Positions 1 to 6,813 of a stretch of DNA of 26,909 nucleotides are shown here, piece by piece. The notes under the pieces are model-generated. The model worked only from the letters and a program-made list of their open reading frames with translations, did no database searches and was not told where the DNA came from. The stretch covers positions 1 through 26,909 of the forward strand of contig JBKCVM010000041.1 of NCBI GenBank assembly GCA_046317855.1. Direction: 5' to 3'. The position numbers and the translations under genes are program-made. This DNA comes from CAIOHW01 sp046317855 (GTDB lineage Bacteria > Bdellovibrionota > UBA1018). Position 1 is the first letter of the stretch, and each line of letters starts with the position of its first letter.

Positions 1-1
1 A

Positions 2-253
2 GCCGCCAATCCGTTTAGTGAAGTGAATTTGGCGCACTTCAAAAAAATGATCGCTGACAACATTAATGATCTTCCAGAAAAACAGCGTTTAGTTCTGTCG
101 CTGTACTACTACGAAGACTTAAACTTGAAAGAAATTGGGAAGGTTTTGGACGTCACAGAGTCGCGTGTCAGTCAGCTTCATACGCAGGCTATTCTGCGCC
201 TCAAGGGCAAGCTTCGTAGCCATTGGGATGAATTCGTGGCCATTTTTGGCTAA
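2..253 (+). CDS. fliA: RNA polymerase sigma factor FliA (sigma-28), C-terminal part, cut by window edge
   Basis: Only about the last 83 residues are visible; the frame is open to the left edge, so the start lies outside the window. The segment LPEKQRLVLSLYYYEDLNL followed by KEIGKVLDVTESRVSQLH is sigma-70 region 4: a helix-turn-helix that binds the promoter -35 element. The LSLYYYE and TESRVSQLH wording is typical of the FliA/WhiG flagellar branch rather than housekeeping sigma. FliA directs RNA polymerase to late flagellar and chemotaxis promoters. The protein ends a few residues after the helix-turn-helix, as is normal for the family. No terminator is seen before the next gene, so read-through into the PilZ-like gene is possible. 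Family assignment is firm; the exact regulon role is inferred from the family. Confidence 0.9.
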   Translation, partial: AANPFSEVNLAHFKKMIADNINDLPEKQRLVLSLYYYEDLNLKEIGKVLDVTESRVSQLHTQAILRLKGKLRSHWDEFVAIFG

Positions 254-308
254 CCCTGGCCTGTGTCCTCGCGGGCTAAGGGCTTTGATTTACACGACTG
301 TTAAGAGG

Positions 309-368
309 CTCAAGTTTGAGTATTTGATGTTCGGGATGAGTCTTCGTTATCCTACTCAAGTATGAGTA
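309..368 (+). repeat. Two near-identical 14-bp palindrome-like motifs upstream of and over the PilZ gene start
   Basis: CTCAAGTTTGAGTA at 309-322 and CTCAAGTATGAGTA at 355-368 differ at one base and lie 46 bp apart. The first twelve bases of each form an imperfect palindrome (CTCAA-N2-TTGAG, and ACTCA-N4-TGAGT when shifted by one). The second copy covers the ATG of the PilZ-like gene. A paired operator or a structured leader is possible. Neither is demonstrated. Confidence 0.4.
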
Positions 369-799
369 ATGGAGCCCCTCGAAAATCCGGACAAGGCGCG
401 GTGCGGTGCACTGAGCTTTTAAAGCCAGAAGAGTTTCACGTTAAAAGGGTAGAGTGCACGCTTGAGCCCAGTGTAGGAAGCGGTCCGATTCAGGTCCGAG
501 TTCTACTCAATGATTTTAAGCCGGATGGGGTTTCACTCTTTTGCCCCGAGAAGTTGATTCCGGGGACTAAGGCAAAATTGGTGATTCATGAGCCACGGGA
601 GTTGGAGCTCAAAGGCCAAGTGGAGTGGCTGGCTGAGTCCCTTGTGCCGCGGCGGGTGCTCCGAGAGTCTGTGCAGCCCTATCGGTTGGGCATTCATTTT
701 GAATTCCCTACTCCTGAAGAGGCCGCTTCTTTTAAGGCTTGGTGTGATGAATTGATCCGAGCCTTTCCGGGAAAAGGCGGATCAAAGAAGGTCGCGTGA
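362..799 (+). CDS. PilZ-like domain protein
   Basis: A 145-residue protein with no signal peptide or membrane segment. The central pattern (VLLNDFKPDGVSLFCP, then a PGTKAKLVI strand, then LKGQVEWLAE, then YRLGIHFEF) matches the strand order and spacing of PilZ beta-barrels, in which a D/NxSxxG element is followed by hydrophobic strands and a GIxF strand. The usual RxxxR di-arginine for cyclic-di-GMP is not obvious at the N-terminus, and the second motif is degenerate (DGVSLF). It may therefore be a PilZ fold that does not bind the nucleotide. It follows fliA by about 110 bp on the same strand, which suits a role in motility control. The ATG at 362 is the only ATG, GTG or TTG in frame after the upstream stop, and there is no clear Shine-Dalgarno sequence. 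Fold call moderate, function inferred. Confidence 0.6.
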   Translation: MSNGAPRKSGQGAVRCTELLKPEEFHVKRVECTLEPSVGSGPIQVRVLLNDFKPDGVSLFCPEKLIPGTKAKLVIHEPRELELKGQVEWLAESLVPRRVLRESVQPYRLGIHFEFPTPEEAASFKAWCDELIRAFPGKGGSKKVA

Positions 800-828
800 A
801 CGGGGCGAGCGTACCGATTCCGTGATCC

Positions 829-871
829 AAAAAAAAGCCACTGAACCTTCCTTGCGGAAACATTCAGTGGC
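829..871 (-). terminator. Rho-independent terminator after tRNA-Asp
   Basis: On the minus strand a perfect 9-bp stem (GCCACTGAA pairing with TTCAGTGGC) encloses a 17-nt loop and is followed directly by eight T residues (829-836 on the plus strand). It lies just 3' of the tRNA and would end the whole leftward transcription unit. Confidence 0.9.
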
Positions 872-877
872 GTAACT

Positions 878-954
878 TGGCGGGAGTGACGGGACTCGAA
901 CCCGCGGCCTTCGCCGTGACAGGGCGACGTTGTAACCAACTCAACTACACCCCC
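878..954 (-). tRNA. tRNA-Asp (anticodon GTC)
   Basis: The minus strand folds as a 77-nt tRNA including an encoded CCA end. The acceptor stem pairs GGGGGTG (948-954) with CACTCCC, with one G-U wobble. The anticodon stem TCGCC/GGCGA encloses the seven-base loop CTGTCAC, giving anticodon GTC (Asp). The T arm is GCGGGTTCGAGTCCCGT with the usual TTCGA loop. The discriminator base is G, as expected for tRNA-Asp. A strong terminator follows. It lies 53 bp downstream of the exported-protein gene and may be co-transcribed with it or use its own promoter. Confidence 0.95.
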
Positions 955-974
955 AAACCAACCAGTGTGGGCTG

Positions 975-1003
975 GGTTTAAACGTCAGTCCGACCCAAGT
1001 CAA
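975..1003 (-). promoter_or_regulatory. Possible sigma-70 promoter for tRNA-Asp
   Basis: On the minus strand TTGACT (998-1003) stands 17 bp from TAAACC (975-980), about 20 bp before the tRNA 5' end. The -35 is good and the -10 is poor. The alternative -10 TTTAAA has only a 15-bp spacer. Weak evidence on its own. Confidence 0.3.
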
Positions 1004-1007
1004 CATT

Positions 1008-1517
1008 TTAGATCGAGGACTTTTTAAGCCTTTTTTTCAGACCCGCGACTCCCCCCTCAGCTCGGGAGGGGTCCAGGTCAGTCAAAGCGCAGGCATGGGA
1101 GAGGGCTTCCCACTGGCCATCCTCGGTTTTTGAAAGAAACAGAATGATGCGGCTCTGGCGGGGGGTTAATCGGGGAGCCGCCTTGCAGGCCCCGTCCCAC
1201 GAAAAACGTACCGACATTTGGGTGGGGAGCTGTGCTGCCGGAGAGCCAGTTGGACGTCGCAACCATTCGAGCACTTTCACTTCAAGTTGGCCGCTCTGCG
1301 CTTGTCCTGGGGGTAGTTTCTGAGGTTTGGGCAAAAGTTCGTGGGTGACTCGGGCCAACACTACCGCTTCTGCCTGATGAATGGAAAATTCAAGCGGTTG
1401 CCCTGGGCAGGGTTTGCACAGCATGGCTCCGGGTTTGGCTGCAGCCGGTCGATGACTGAGTCCAATACCTACCAAAAAAATCATCGAGATCGCAGGGATC
1501 CAATTTTGGTGATTCAT
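1008..1517 (-). CDS. Exported protein, function unknown (TIMP/NTR-like pattern)
   Basis: A 169-residue protein with an N-terminal signal peptide: a hydrophobic stretch around residues 8-20, then a likely cleavage after HRPAAA. The mature part opens with CKPCPGQPLEFSIHQAEAV, followed by VVLARV. A CxxC start, a helix and then an A(D/E)-VV-x-A-x-V strand resembles small bacterial NTR/TIMP-like beta-barrel proteins. One more cysteine pair lies further on (GACKAAP, HACALTD). This likeness is by eye only. The ATG overlaps the ybeY stop codon (ATGA), so the gene is translationally coupled as the last protein gene of the mazG-coaE-ybeY unit. No function is claimed beyond a secreted, disulfide-containing protein. 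Confidence 0.6.
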   Translation of the reverse strand: MNHQNWIPAISMIFLVGIGLSHRPAAAKPGAMLCKPCPGQPLEFSIHQAEAVVLARVTHELLPKPQKLPPGQAQSGQLEVKVLEWLRRPTGSPAAQLPTQMSVRFSWDGACKAAPRLTPRQSRIILFLSKTEDGQWEALSHACALTDLDPSRAEGGVAGLKKRLKKSSI

Positions 1518-1984
1518 CGGTTTCGGCTCACAAGGCTATGCTCAGCCGTGATGTCATAAAAGGCAAGGAGCCGCGCTTCCCAAAGCGCATGCTCACGGGC
1601 CTGTTTTTTGCTTTTTTCGTGGTCAAAGCCAAGCAAGTGCAAAAGGCCATGGGCAAGGAGCACTCTGAGTTCCACCTCTGCCGAATGTCCGAGCTCCCGC
1701 GCTTGCCGCTTGAGCAACGGGAGAGCGATTACGAGCTCGCCTAGGTGTCCTAGGCTCCTGAATGGCTCGGGCGACCCAAAGCTCAGCACATCGGTGGGCT
1801 TATTCTTTCCACGATAGCTGCGGTTGAGTTTTTGAATTTGGGATGAGCTCACGACCTGTACTCCGATTTGCCAGTCTGGAGTTGGGGGTCCGCGCCTGCG
1901 GAGGGCCGGAAAATGCAGAGCAAAGTCCACGAGGTCTTCAAGTCGTGCACGGGCTTTTCGTTTCCAGCGTTCGAGCTCCGTCAT
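1514..1984 (-). CDS. ybeY: Endoribonuclease YbeY (16S rRNA maturation and ribosome quality control)
   Basis: The 156-residue protein carries the defining YbeY zinc motif HGLLHLLGFDH near residues 115-125, in which three histidines bind the metal. It also has the preceding NRSYRGKNKPTDVLSF segment, the family's NxxyRg.d.pTDVLSFp signature, and a LGELVIA strand. YbeY is a single-strand RNase acting in rRNA 3'-end processing and ribosome quality control. Length is normal for the family. The start overlaps the coaE stop as ATGA, and its own stop overlaps the next start in the same way, which points to coupled translation along the operon. Confidence 0.95.
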   Translation of the reverse strand: MTELERWKRKARARLEDLVDFALHFPALRRRGPPTPDWQIGVQVVSSSQIQKLNRSYRGKNKPTDVLSFGSPEPFRSLGHLGELVIALPLLKRQARELGHSAEVELRVLLAHGLLHLLGFDHEKSKKQAREHALWEARLLAFYDITAEHSLVSRNR

Positions 1985-2607
1985 GAACTTTCTCCACTGG
2001 ACTCGCCTGAGCTGCGTGCCAGAGCCGCGTCGAGTAAGTTGGGCGTCACTTGCGCCTCGAGCTCGTCGAAGGTGCCGTCGTTCTGTAGCAGTAGGCTTGC
2101 AGCCTTTTCGCGCTGCAGGTCGCTCGCCTGGGACTGGATCATTGAAAGGGCAAGCTCTCGTGTGACTGAGTCGCGTTCCATGAGGCGAGCAATTCGGCTC
2201 TCGAGTGGGGCTTCTACGACGATCAGTCCATCCAATTCTCGATGCCGCCCCGTCTCAACTAAAAGCGCGGCTTCATAAATGGCGTATCTTGCGCCAGCGC
2301 GCGCAAATTCTTCAATGCGTTTTTGACTTTCGGCGGCAATGAGTGGGTGCAGAATCGATTCAAGTTCGCGGCGCAATTGAGGGTTTGAAAAAATTTTCTG
2401 ACGGAGCTTGGCACGGTCAAGGGTCCCAAAGCGCGCTTGGATCTCAGACGCCGCGAGGCCGCCAGGCTGAGAAAGCTCACGGGCGATCTGGTCAGCATCG
2501 ATCACCGGAATTCCGGCTTTTTCTCTAAAAATTCTTGCGACAGAAGACTTCCCTGAGGCAACCCCTCCTGTCAGACCAATCACTGGAATAGAAAACCGAG
2601 AGCTCAT
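1981..2607 (-). CDS. coaE: Dephospho-CoA kinase
   Basis: CoaE phosphorylates the 3'-hydroxyl of dephospho-CoA in the last step of coenzyme A synthesis. The 208-residue protein starts with the P-loop GLTGGVASGKSSVARIF, then PVIDADQIARELSQPGG (the DAD substrate motif). It also has LESILHPLI, the EAPLESRIARLMERDSVTRE lid region and a C-terminal tail. Length is normal for the family. The ATG overlaps the mazG stop (ATGA). The last residues (SSGESSGESS) are a small direct repeat beyond the usual end and probably have no role. Confidence 0.95.
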   Translation of the reverse strand: MSSRFSIPVIGLTGGVASGKSSVARIFREKAGIPVIDADQIARELSQPGGLAASEIQARFGTLDRAKLRQKIFSNPQLRRELESILHPLIAAESQKRIEEFARAGARYAIYEAALLVETGRHRELDGLIVVEAPLESRIARLMERDSVTRELALSMIQSQASDLQREKAASLLLQNDGTFDELEAQVTPNLLDAALARSSGESSGESS

Positions 2608-3494
2608 GATTTGTGCCCCGGATTTGTCGTGGTGGCTTGTCGCTTGGCTTCTTCCCAGTAGCGATCCATCTCTTCAAGTGTCGAATCTTCAGGTCGTTTG
2701 CCTTGTTGGCGGAGTCTGGATTCCACGTGTCTGAAGCGGCTTTCGAAGCGGGAGAGGGTTCCGCGCAGTGCCTCCTCTGGGTCGAGCTTCAGTAAAAAAG
2801 CTACGTTGCATAAACTAAAAAGAAGGTCTCCGAGCTCTTGTTGTGCTTTCTGTCTTTGTGAGTCTGAACCCTGGAGGTTCTTCACTTCGGTCTCAAATTC
2901 GCCGAGTTCTTCTTTCAGTTTTTCGAGAGGTCCGTCGAGGTTCGGCCATTGAAAACCCACTCGAGTGACTTTGTCGATGAGTCGGCTGGTTCGCTGCAAT
3001 GCCGGGAGGCCTTTTGGAAGTCCGTCGAGCACAGAAGCTTCGGCACTCTTTTTGGCTTTTTCTTCTGCTTTAATTTTTTCCCAATTTTTCAGAACTCCGT
3101 CTGCATCCAATCCCTTGAGCTCCGACGCGTTTTCTCCAAATACGTGGGGGTGGCGGTGGATGAGCTTGGCATTGAGGGCCCGCGCCACCGAAGCAAAGTC
3201 CAGGGTGCCCGTCTCGGAGGCAAGCTCGGAGTGAATGAGGACTTGCATGAGTAGGTCGCCCAGCTCCTCCCGGAGAGAGGCTGCAAGGTGAGGATCGGTT
3301 TTCAGGCGCTCCGACGAATCAATTTGATCCAGAATTTCAAGCACTTCGTAGGCTTCTTCGATGATGTAGGGCCTTAGGCTCTGATGGGTCTGCTTCATGT
3401 CCCACGGGCAACCCCCCGGAGCGCGCAATCGATGAACCGTTTGGACCACTTCAGCAATGGCCAGGGCAAGATCAGGAGAGATTGAATTTTTCAT
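2604..3494 (-). CDS. mazG: Nucleoside triphosphate pyrophosphohydrolase MazG
   Basis: MazG hydrolyses NTPs or dNTPs to monophosphates and pyrophosphate as a housecleaning enzyme. The N-terminal repeat contains LRAPGGCPWDMKQTHQSL, YIIEEAYEVLEILD and LREELGDLLMQVLIHSE, the EExxE...E/D metal-binding pattern. A second MazG repeat appears as LKEELGEFETEV and AQQELGDLLFSLCN. I chose the ATG at 3494 (296 aa, MKNSISPDLAL) because homology starts just after it. An ATG at 3506 is equally possible. The frame is open to a TTG at 3545, but those residues look like untranslated leader. First gene of the coupled operon with coaE, ybeY and the exported protein. Divergent from the NlpC/P60-like gene. Confidence 0.93.
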   Translation of the reverse strand: MKNSISPDLALAIAEVVQTVHRLRAPGGCPWDMKQTHQSLRPYIIEEAYEVLEILDQIDSSERLKTDPHLAASLREELGDLLMQVLIHSELASETGTLDFASVARALNAKLIHRHPHVFGENASELKGLDADGVLKNWEKIKAEEKAKKSAEASVLDGLPKGLPALQRTSRLIDKVTRVGFQWPNLDGPLEKLKEELGEFETEVKNLQGSDSQRQKAQQELGDLLFSLCNVAFLLKLDPEEALRGTLSRFESRFRHVESRLRQQGKRPEDSTLEEMDRYWEEAKRQATTTNPGHKS

Positions 3495-3590
3495 TGGGGT
3501 TTCCATGGGTGGCGCCGACCCTAACAGGAATGCCAGTCCAGTCAATTCTGGGGCTTTATTTTTGATGTCCGTTTACCGACGAGTAGGGGC

Positions 3591-5114
3591 ATGCTGTGTT
3601 CTGGGAGTTTGATCAAAAATGTGATTACAGGATTGAGCCTGGTTTGGCTTGGGCTTGGGGCTGCCCGTGCTCAGGAAGGCTCTTTAGTGAGTGGGCAGAA
3701 GATCTGGTTGCAGCGCGCCACGGATTTACTGCCAAGCCAATCCATGTGGCGCAAAAACGTACAGGATTGGAGAGCTCCCGCTGGGACTGAGCTCACTGTG
3801 GTGGAATCTCGCAAAGAAATCGTGACGAACGGAAAACGCTGGACAGCGGTTCTGCTCCGAGACTCCCAAGGAAATGAATTCGTCACAAGCCTGAAGAACA
3901 TGGAGAGCACAAACTACACCGCGGATCCTGCTCAGGCTGCAGCCAAGCAGCTCGGTCAGGCATCGAAGCTTGCAGAGGAGGAGCTTCGTTCACCGCGTTT
4001 TCCTCAAGCGGGGTGTGATTTTTCTCCGGCGCAGAGCCCAGTCCGGATCAAGAGGGCTCAGACCCATTCTTTGGCGCTCTCTGCGCGAAAGTTGTTAGGT
4101 GTTTATTTTCAGGATTGTGAGGCGGCAAAAAAGGTTTGGACAGCGGAGATTCTGGCAGTCCAGCGTAAGAGTCCCATTGAGAGAGTAGAGCGGGGATCGA
4201 TCACGGTACGCAGCTTGAGCGAAAAAAAACGAGAGGATTACCTCAACTGGCATTACGCGCTTTCAGGTCTGAAAGGCCGAAAGAGCCCGCCCTATCCTCA
4301 GCACGAGAGTTGCTCTCATGTGTTTGAAAATACGAAGGCTCCTCTGCCCATTTATGGCTATGGTGCAAAGTGCGAGACGGATTTTTGCTGGAATCCCAAA
4401 GAATCGACGATGGACCTGAGAGCGGACAGAAATCGTCGAAAAGATGGTGATGTCGATGGAGTTGATGAGACTAAAAACGGCGCGCCGCTCGCTGCAATCG
4501 ATTGTTCGGGATTTGTTGCCGCCTCGTTTGCAGCGGCGGGGCTTAAGATGACCCCCAAGGCGTGGCCCCCAGAGCTCGTGGTCGGGACAGGAAAATTTCC
4601 AGAGTATGTGGGCCAAGGCTGTATCGAGGTAGCGACAATTGAGTACCCCAAAGGGATTCGGGAGGGCGACGTGGTGAATGTGTCCCGAAATCATGTGGTG
4701 ATCATCGATAGCGTCGGGCCAGATCCGCTTGGAATTCAAAAAGCAGGTGGCAATTGTGATCGGATCTCTGCAAGCAGTTTAGATTTTACGGTGACTCACA
4801 GTGGTTCAGCGGGAGACTTAGGGCCTGCACGGTTTGATGCCAAATTGGAGGTTCCTGCTGGCACAGTGGCCATGGGATCTAAGCTTCGAAATGGCTTACT
4901 CGATATGGCAAGGCGCGTCTGTCGAGCGGAAGTCGAAAAAGCTCAGGGCAAAGCTTCGGGCAAAGCAGTCTCGGGACAGGAAGGCTCGTTTTCAGTCTTG
5001 AGGCATCGATCGGATCGAAAAGAATGCAGAATTGATCCCCAAGGTAAGGGCGAGAAGGCGATTCGACTCAAGGGGCAAGAATGCCTAGAAAAGAGCAGCT
5101 GTGAGCTGGGTTAA
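3591..5114 (+). CDS. Exported NlpC/P60-type cysteine peptidase (putative cell-wall hydrolase)
   Basis: A 507-residue protein with a signal peptide: hydrophobic core around residues 9-23 and a likely cleavage after GAARA. Residues 33-105 look like an SH3-type region (GTELTVVESRKE, then RWTAVLLRDSQGNEFV). The catalytic domain holds AIDCSGFVAASF with Cys305 and VSRNHVVIIDSVG with His368. This is the Cys-His spacing and context of NlpC/P60 peptidases, which cut peptidoglycan stem peptides. A DVDGVDETKNG stretch just before it resembles a calcium loop. The roughly 200-residue middle region and the C-terminus are not recognised. The ATG at 3591 is preceded by a modest purine-rich stretch. The stop overlaps the next gene's GTG by 14 bp, so the two are probably coupled. 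Confidence 0.8.
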   Translation: MLCSGSLIKNVITGLSLVWLGLGAARAQEGSLVSGQKIWLQRATDLLPSQSMWRKNVQDWRAPAGTELTVVESRKEIVTNGKRWTAVLLRDSQGNEFVTSLKNMESTNYTADPAQAAAKQLGQASKLAEEELRSPRFPQAGCDFSPAQSPVRIKRAQTHSLALSARKLLGVYFQDCEAAKKVWTAEILAVQRKSPIERVERGSITVRSLSEKKREDYLNWHYALSGLKGRKSPPYPQHESCSHVFENTKAPLPIYGYGAKCETDFCWNPKESTMDLRADRNRRKDGDVDGVDETKNGAPLAAIDCSGFVAASFAAAGLKMTPKAWPPELVVGTGKFPEYVGQGCIEVATIEYPKGIREGDVVNVSRNHVVIIDSVGPDPLGIQKAGGNCDRISASSLDFTVTHSGSAGDLGPARFDAKLEVPAGTVAMGSKLRNGLLDMARRVCRAEVEKAQGKASGKAVSGQEGSFSVLRHRSDRKECRIDPQGKGEKAIRLKGQECLEKSSCELG

Positions 5115-5595
5115 AGTGTGGATTGGAAGTGGGGTTTGGGTCCTTGGTCTTGCTCCTTTAGGATCCCCGGCGTTTGCCCTTGAGGCTGCCCCGGCCTGTG
5201 GGGGATTTACGCCTCCGATTCTACGCCAAATGGCGCACGAGTATGTCCTCCAGGAATTGGCTGGAGTGCGTCTTTCTTCAGGAAGTGCATGTCTTCAAAA
5301 GCTCAAGCTCCAGTGGGGCAAACTTGAGCCCGATCCCGTCCAAGAGAGCGGCCAGGTACCGGAGCGGATTCCGGATACGACTGAGGTCAGGATTGTTTCG
5401 GTGCGCCCTGTGGATCGATCTGCAAAGCCCGGGAGTGTAACGGCTGATTTTGAGCTCAAACTGAAGGGGCGATGGGTGCGCGACCGACTTCGCTTTATGC
5501 TCAACTGGGACCCAGGAGTCCAGCGCGAGATGGGTTGCACGGGCCTGCTTGAGTCGCCCGGTCGCTGGAGGGTTCGTCAGTCTTGTCTTAAGTAG
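5101..5595 (+). CDS. Small exported protein of unknown function
   Basis: A 164-residue protein with a signal peptide (hydrophobic residues 9-25, likely cleavage after SPAFA). It has no family I recognise. Four cysteines follow the signal peptide (PACGG, SACLQ, MGCTG and QSCLK at the C-terminus), which suggests two disulfides in the periplasm. The GTG start at 5101 lies inside the end of the peptidase gene, with a 14-bp overlap and no strong Shine-Dalgarno sequence. Translational coupling to the peptidase is therefore likely, and a partner or chaperone role is conceivable. Its stop codon lies in a 7-bp hairpin (5593-5599 with 5608-5614) that lacks a T tract. Confidence 0.65.
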   Translation: MSWVKVWIGSGVWVLGLAPLGSPAFALEAAPACGGFTPPILRQMAHEYVLQELAGVRLSSGSACLQKLKLQWGKLEPDPVQESGQVPERIPDTTEVRIVSVRPVDRSAKPGSVTADFELKLKGRWVRDRLRFMLNWDPGVQREMGCTGLLESPGRWRVRQSCLK

Positions 5596-5663
5596 AGGGG
5601 GGCTTTTCCCTCTAGCCCGCCGCCGGAATTGCAAAAACCGAGAGCATCACCTAAAACTCTGCC

Positions 5664-6813
5664 ATGCTCTCATCCCCTGTTGCTCCTCATGAAATTCGAG
5701 GCCGTCTGGCCGACATGAAAGAAAAACTCGATTTCCTTCGGGGGTCGCTTTGACCTGTCGGTCAAACAGCGCCGGATCGCCGAACTCGATGATCTTTCTC
5801 AGCAGCCCGAATTCTGGAACGACAATCGCAAAGCTCGCAACTTGACCACCGAAAAGGCCCGGCTCGAGCGCGAGGTCAACCAGTTCCTGGCGCTCGACCG
5901 TGGGTACTCAGACGCGCTGACGCTCTTTGAGTTGGCGCAGGAGGCGGGCGACGAGTCCTCGATCGCCGAGGCGGGCCAAATGATCGGGACGCTGGCCTCG
6001 GAATTTGAAAAAGCCGAGTTTCAGAAAATGCTCTCTGAAGAGCAGGACCCCAACAACGCCATTTTGACGATCAATGCAGGGGCTGGGGGTACTGAATCGC
6101 AGGATTGGGCGCAGATGCTTTTCAGGATGTATCAGCGCTGGGCTGAAAAGCGGGGATTCAAGTTTGCAGTTTTGGACGTGCTGCCCGGTGAGGAGGCCGG
6201 GCTCAAGAACGTTACTGCACAGATTACGGGTGAGTATGCTTACGGACTTTTGAAGTCCGAAGCGGGCGTTCACCGGTTGGTGCGTATTTCGCCCTTTGAC
6301 TCGAACGCGAGGCGCCACACTTCGTTTACTTCGGTTTTTGTGAGCCCTGAAATTGACGACACTTTCGAGGTCGTGATCAATCCTGCCGACCTGCGCATTG
6401 ATGTCTACCGCGCCGGCGGCAAGGGCGGCCAGGGAGTGAATACGACTGACTCGGCAGTGCGCATCACGCACATGCCCTCGGGCATCGTGGTTGCCTGTCA
6501 GCAGGAACGCTCTCAGATCAAGAATAAGGATCTGGCCATGAAGGTCCTGCGCTCGCGCCTCTATGAGCGCCACCTCGAGGAGGAGCGCAAAAAGCAGGCT
6601 GCCGTCGAGGACTCCAAGAAGGACATTTCCTGGGGAAGTCAGATTCGTTCTTATGTCCTTCACCCCTACAAGATGGTCAAAGACCACCGCACCGGCCACG
6701 TTGTGAACCAGGCCGATCCGGTGCTCGACGGGGACCTTGAGGGCTTTATCAAGGCTTACCTGACCTGCCGGATCACCGGTGACTGGGCGCGCGGAGGTGG
6801 GGATGAGATCTAG
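5664..6813 (+). CDS. prfB: Peptide chain release factor 2 with programmed +1 frameshift
   Basis: RF2 reads UGA and UAA stops and triggers peptide release. The gene is joined from 5664-5750 and 5752-6813. The first 29 codons end at an in-frame TGA (5751-5753), and the rest continues in the +1 frame, for a total of 382 residues. The stop-recognition SPF tripeptide lies at residues 209-211 (RISPFDSNARRHTSF). The catalytic GGQ is at 254-256 (AGGKGGQGVNTTDSAVRITH). ISWGSQIRSYVLHPYKMVKD is the conserved domain end. The C-terminus runs about 16 residues past the usual family end (CRITGDWARGGGDEI), and its TAG stop uses the first two bases of the 36-bp repeat element. The ATG at 5664 gives the normal N-terminal helix (LADMKEKLDFLRGSL) but has no clear Shine-Dalgarno sequence. 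Confidence 0.97.
5739..5754 (+). promoter_or_regulatory. RF2 autoregulatory frameshift site
   Basis: The sequence CGGGGGTCGCTTTGAC has every known part of the prfB site. A Shine-Dalgarno-like GGGGG lies three bases before the slippery CTT codon, and the in-frame TGA is followed by C. When RF2 is scarce the ribosome pauses at TGA, slips +1 on CTT and makes full-length RF2. The spacing is the same as in Escherichia coli prfB. Confidence 0.97.

Noticed and set aside
311..338. FliA-type promoter before the PilZ-like gene (TCAAGTTT with an 11-bp gap)
   Set aside because: The -10 side does not resemble GCCGATAA, so the match is too poor to call.
3495..3545. Upstream extension of mazG to a TTG
   Set aside because: The added residues have no family match, and TTGACT here could instead be part of a promoter. 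ATG starts lie close to the homology.
4263..4739. 158-codon frame antisense to the NlpC/P60-like gene
   Set aside because: No domain pattern or start signal, and it lies wholly within the peptidase domain on the other strand.
5593..5614. Hairpin at the end of the small exported protein gene as a terminator
   Set aside because: Seven-base stem but no T tract after it; reported only as a note with the gene.
5664..5753. Short 29-codon frame before prfB ending in TGA, as a separate small gene or a frameshift error
   Set aside because: The CTT-TGA-C context with an upstream GGGGG is the known programmed RF2 frameshift, not an error.
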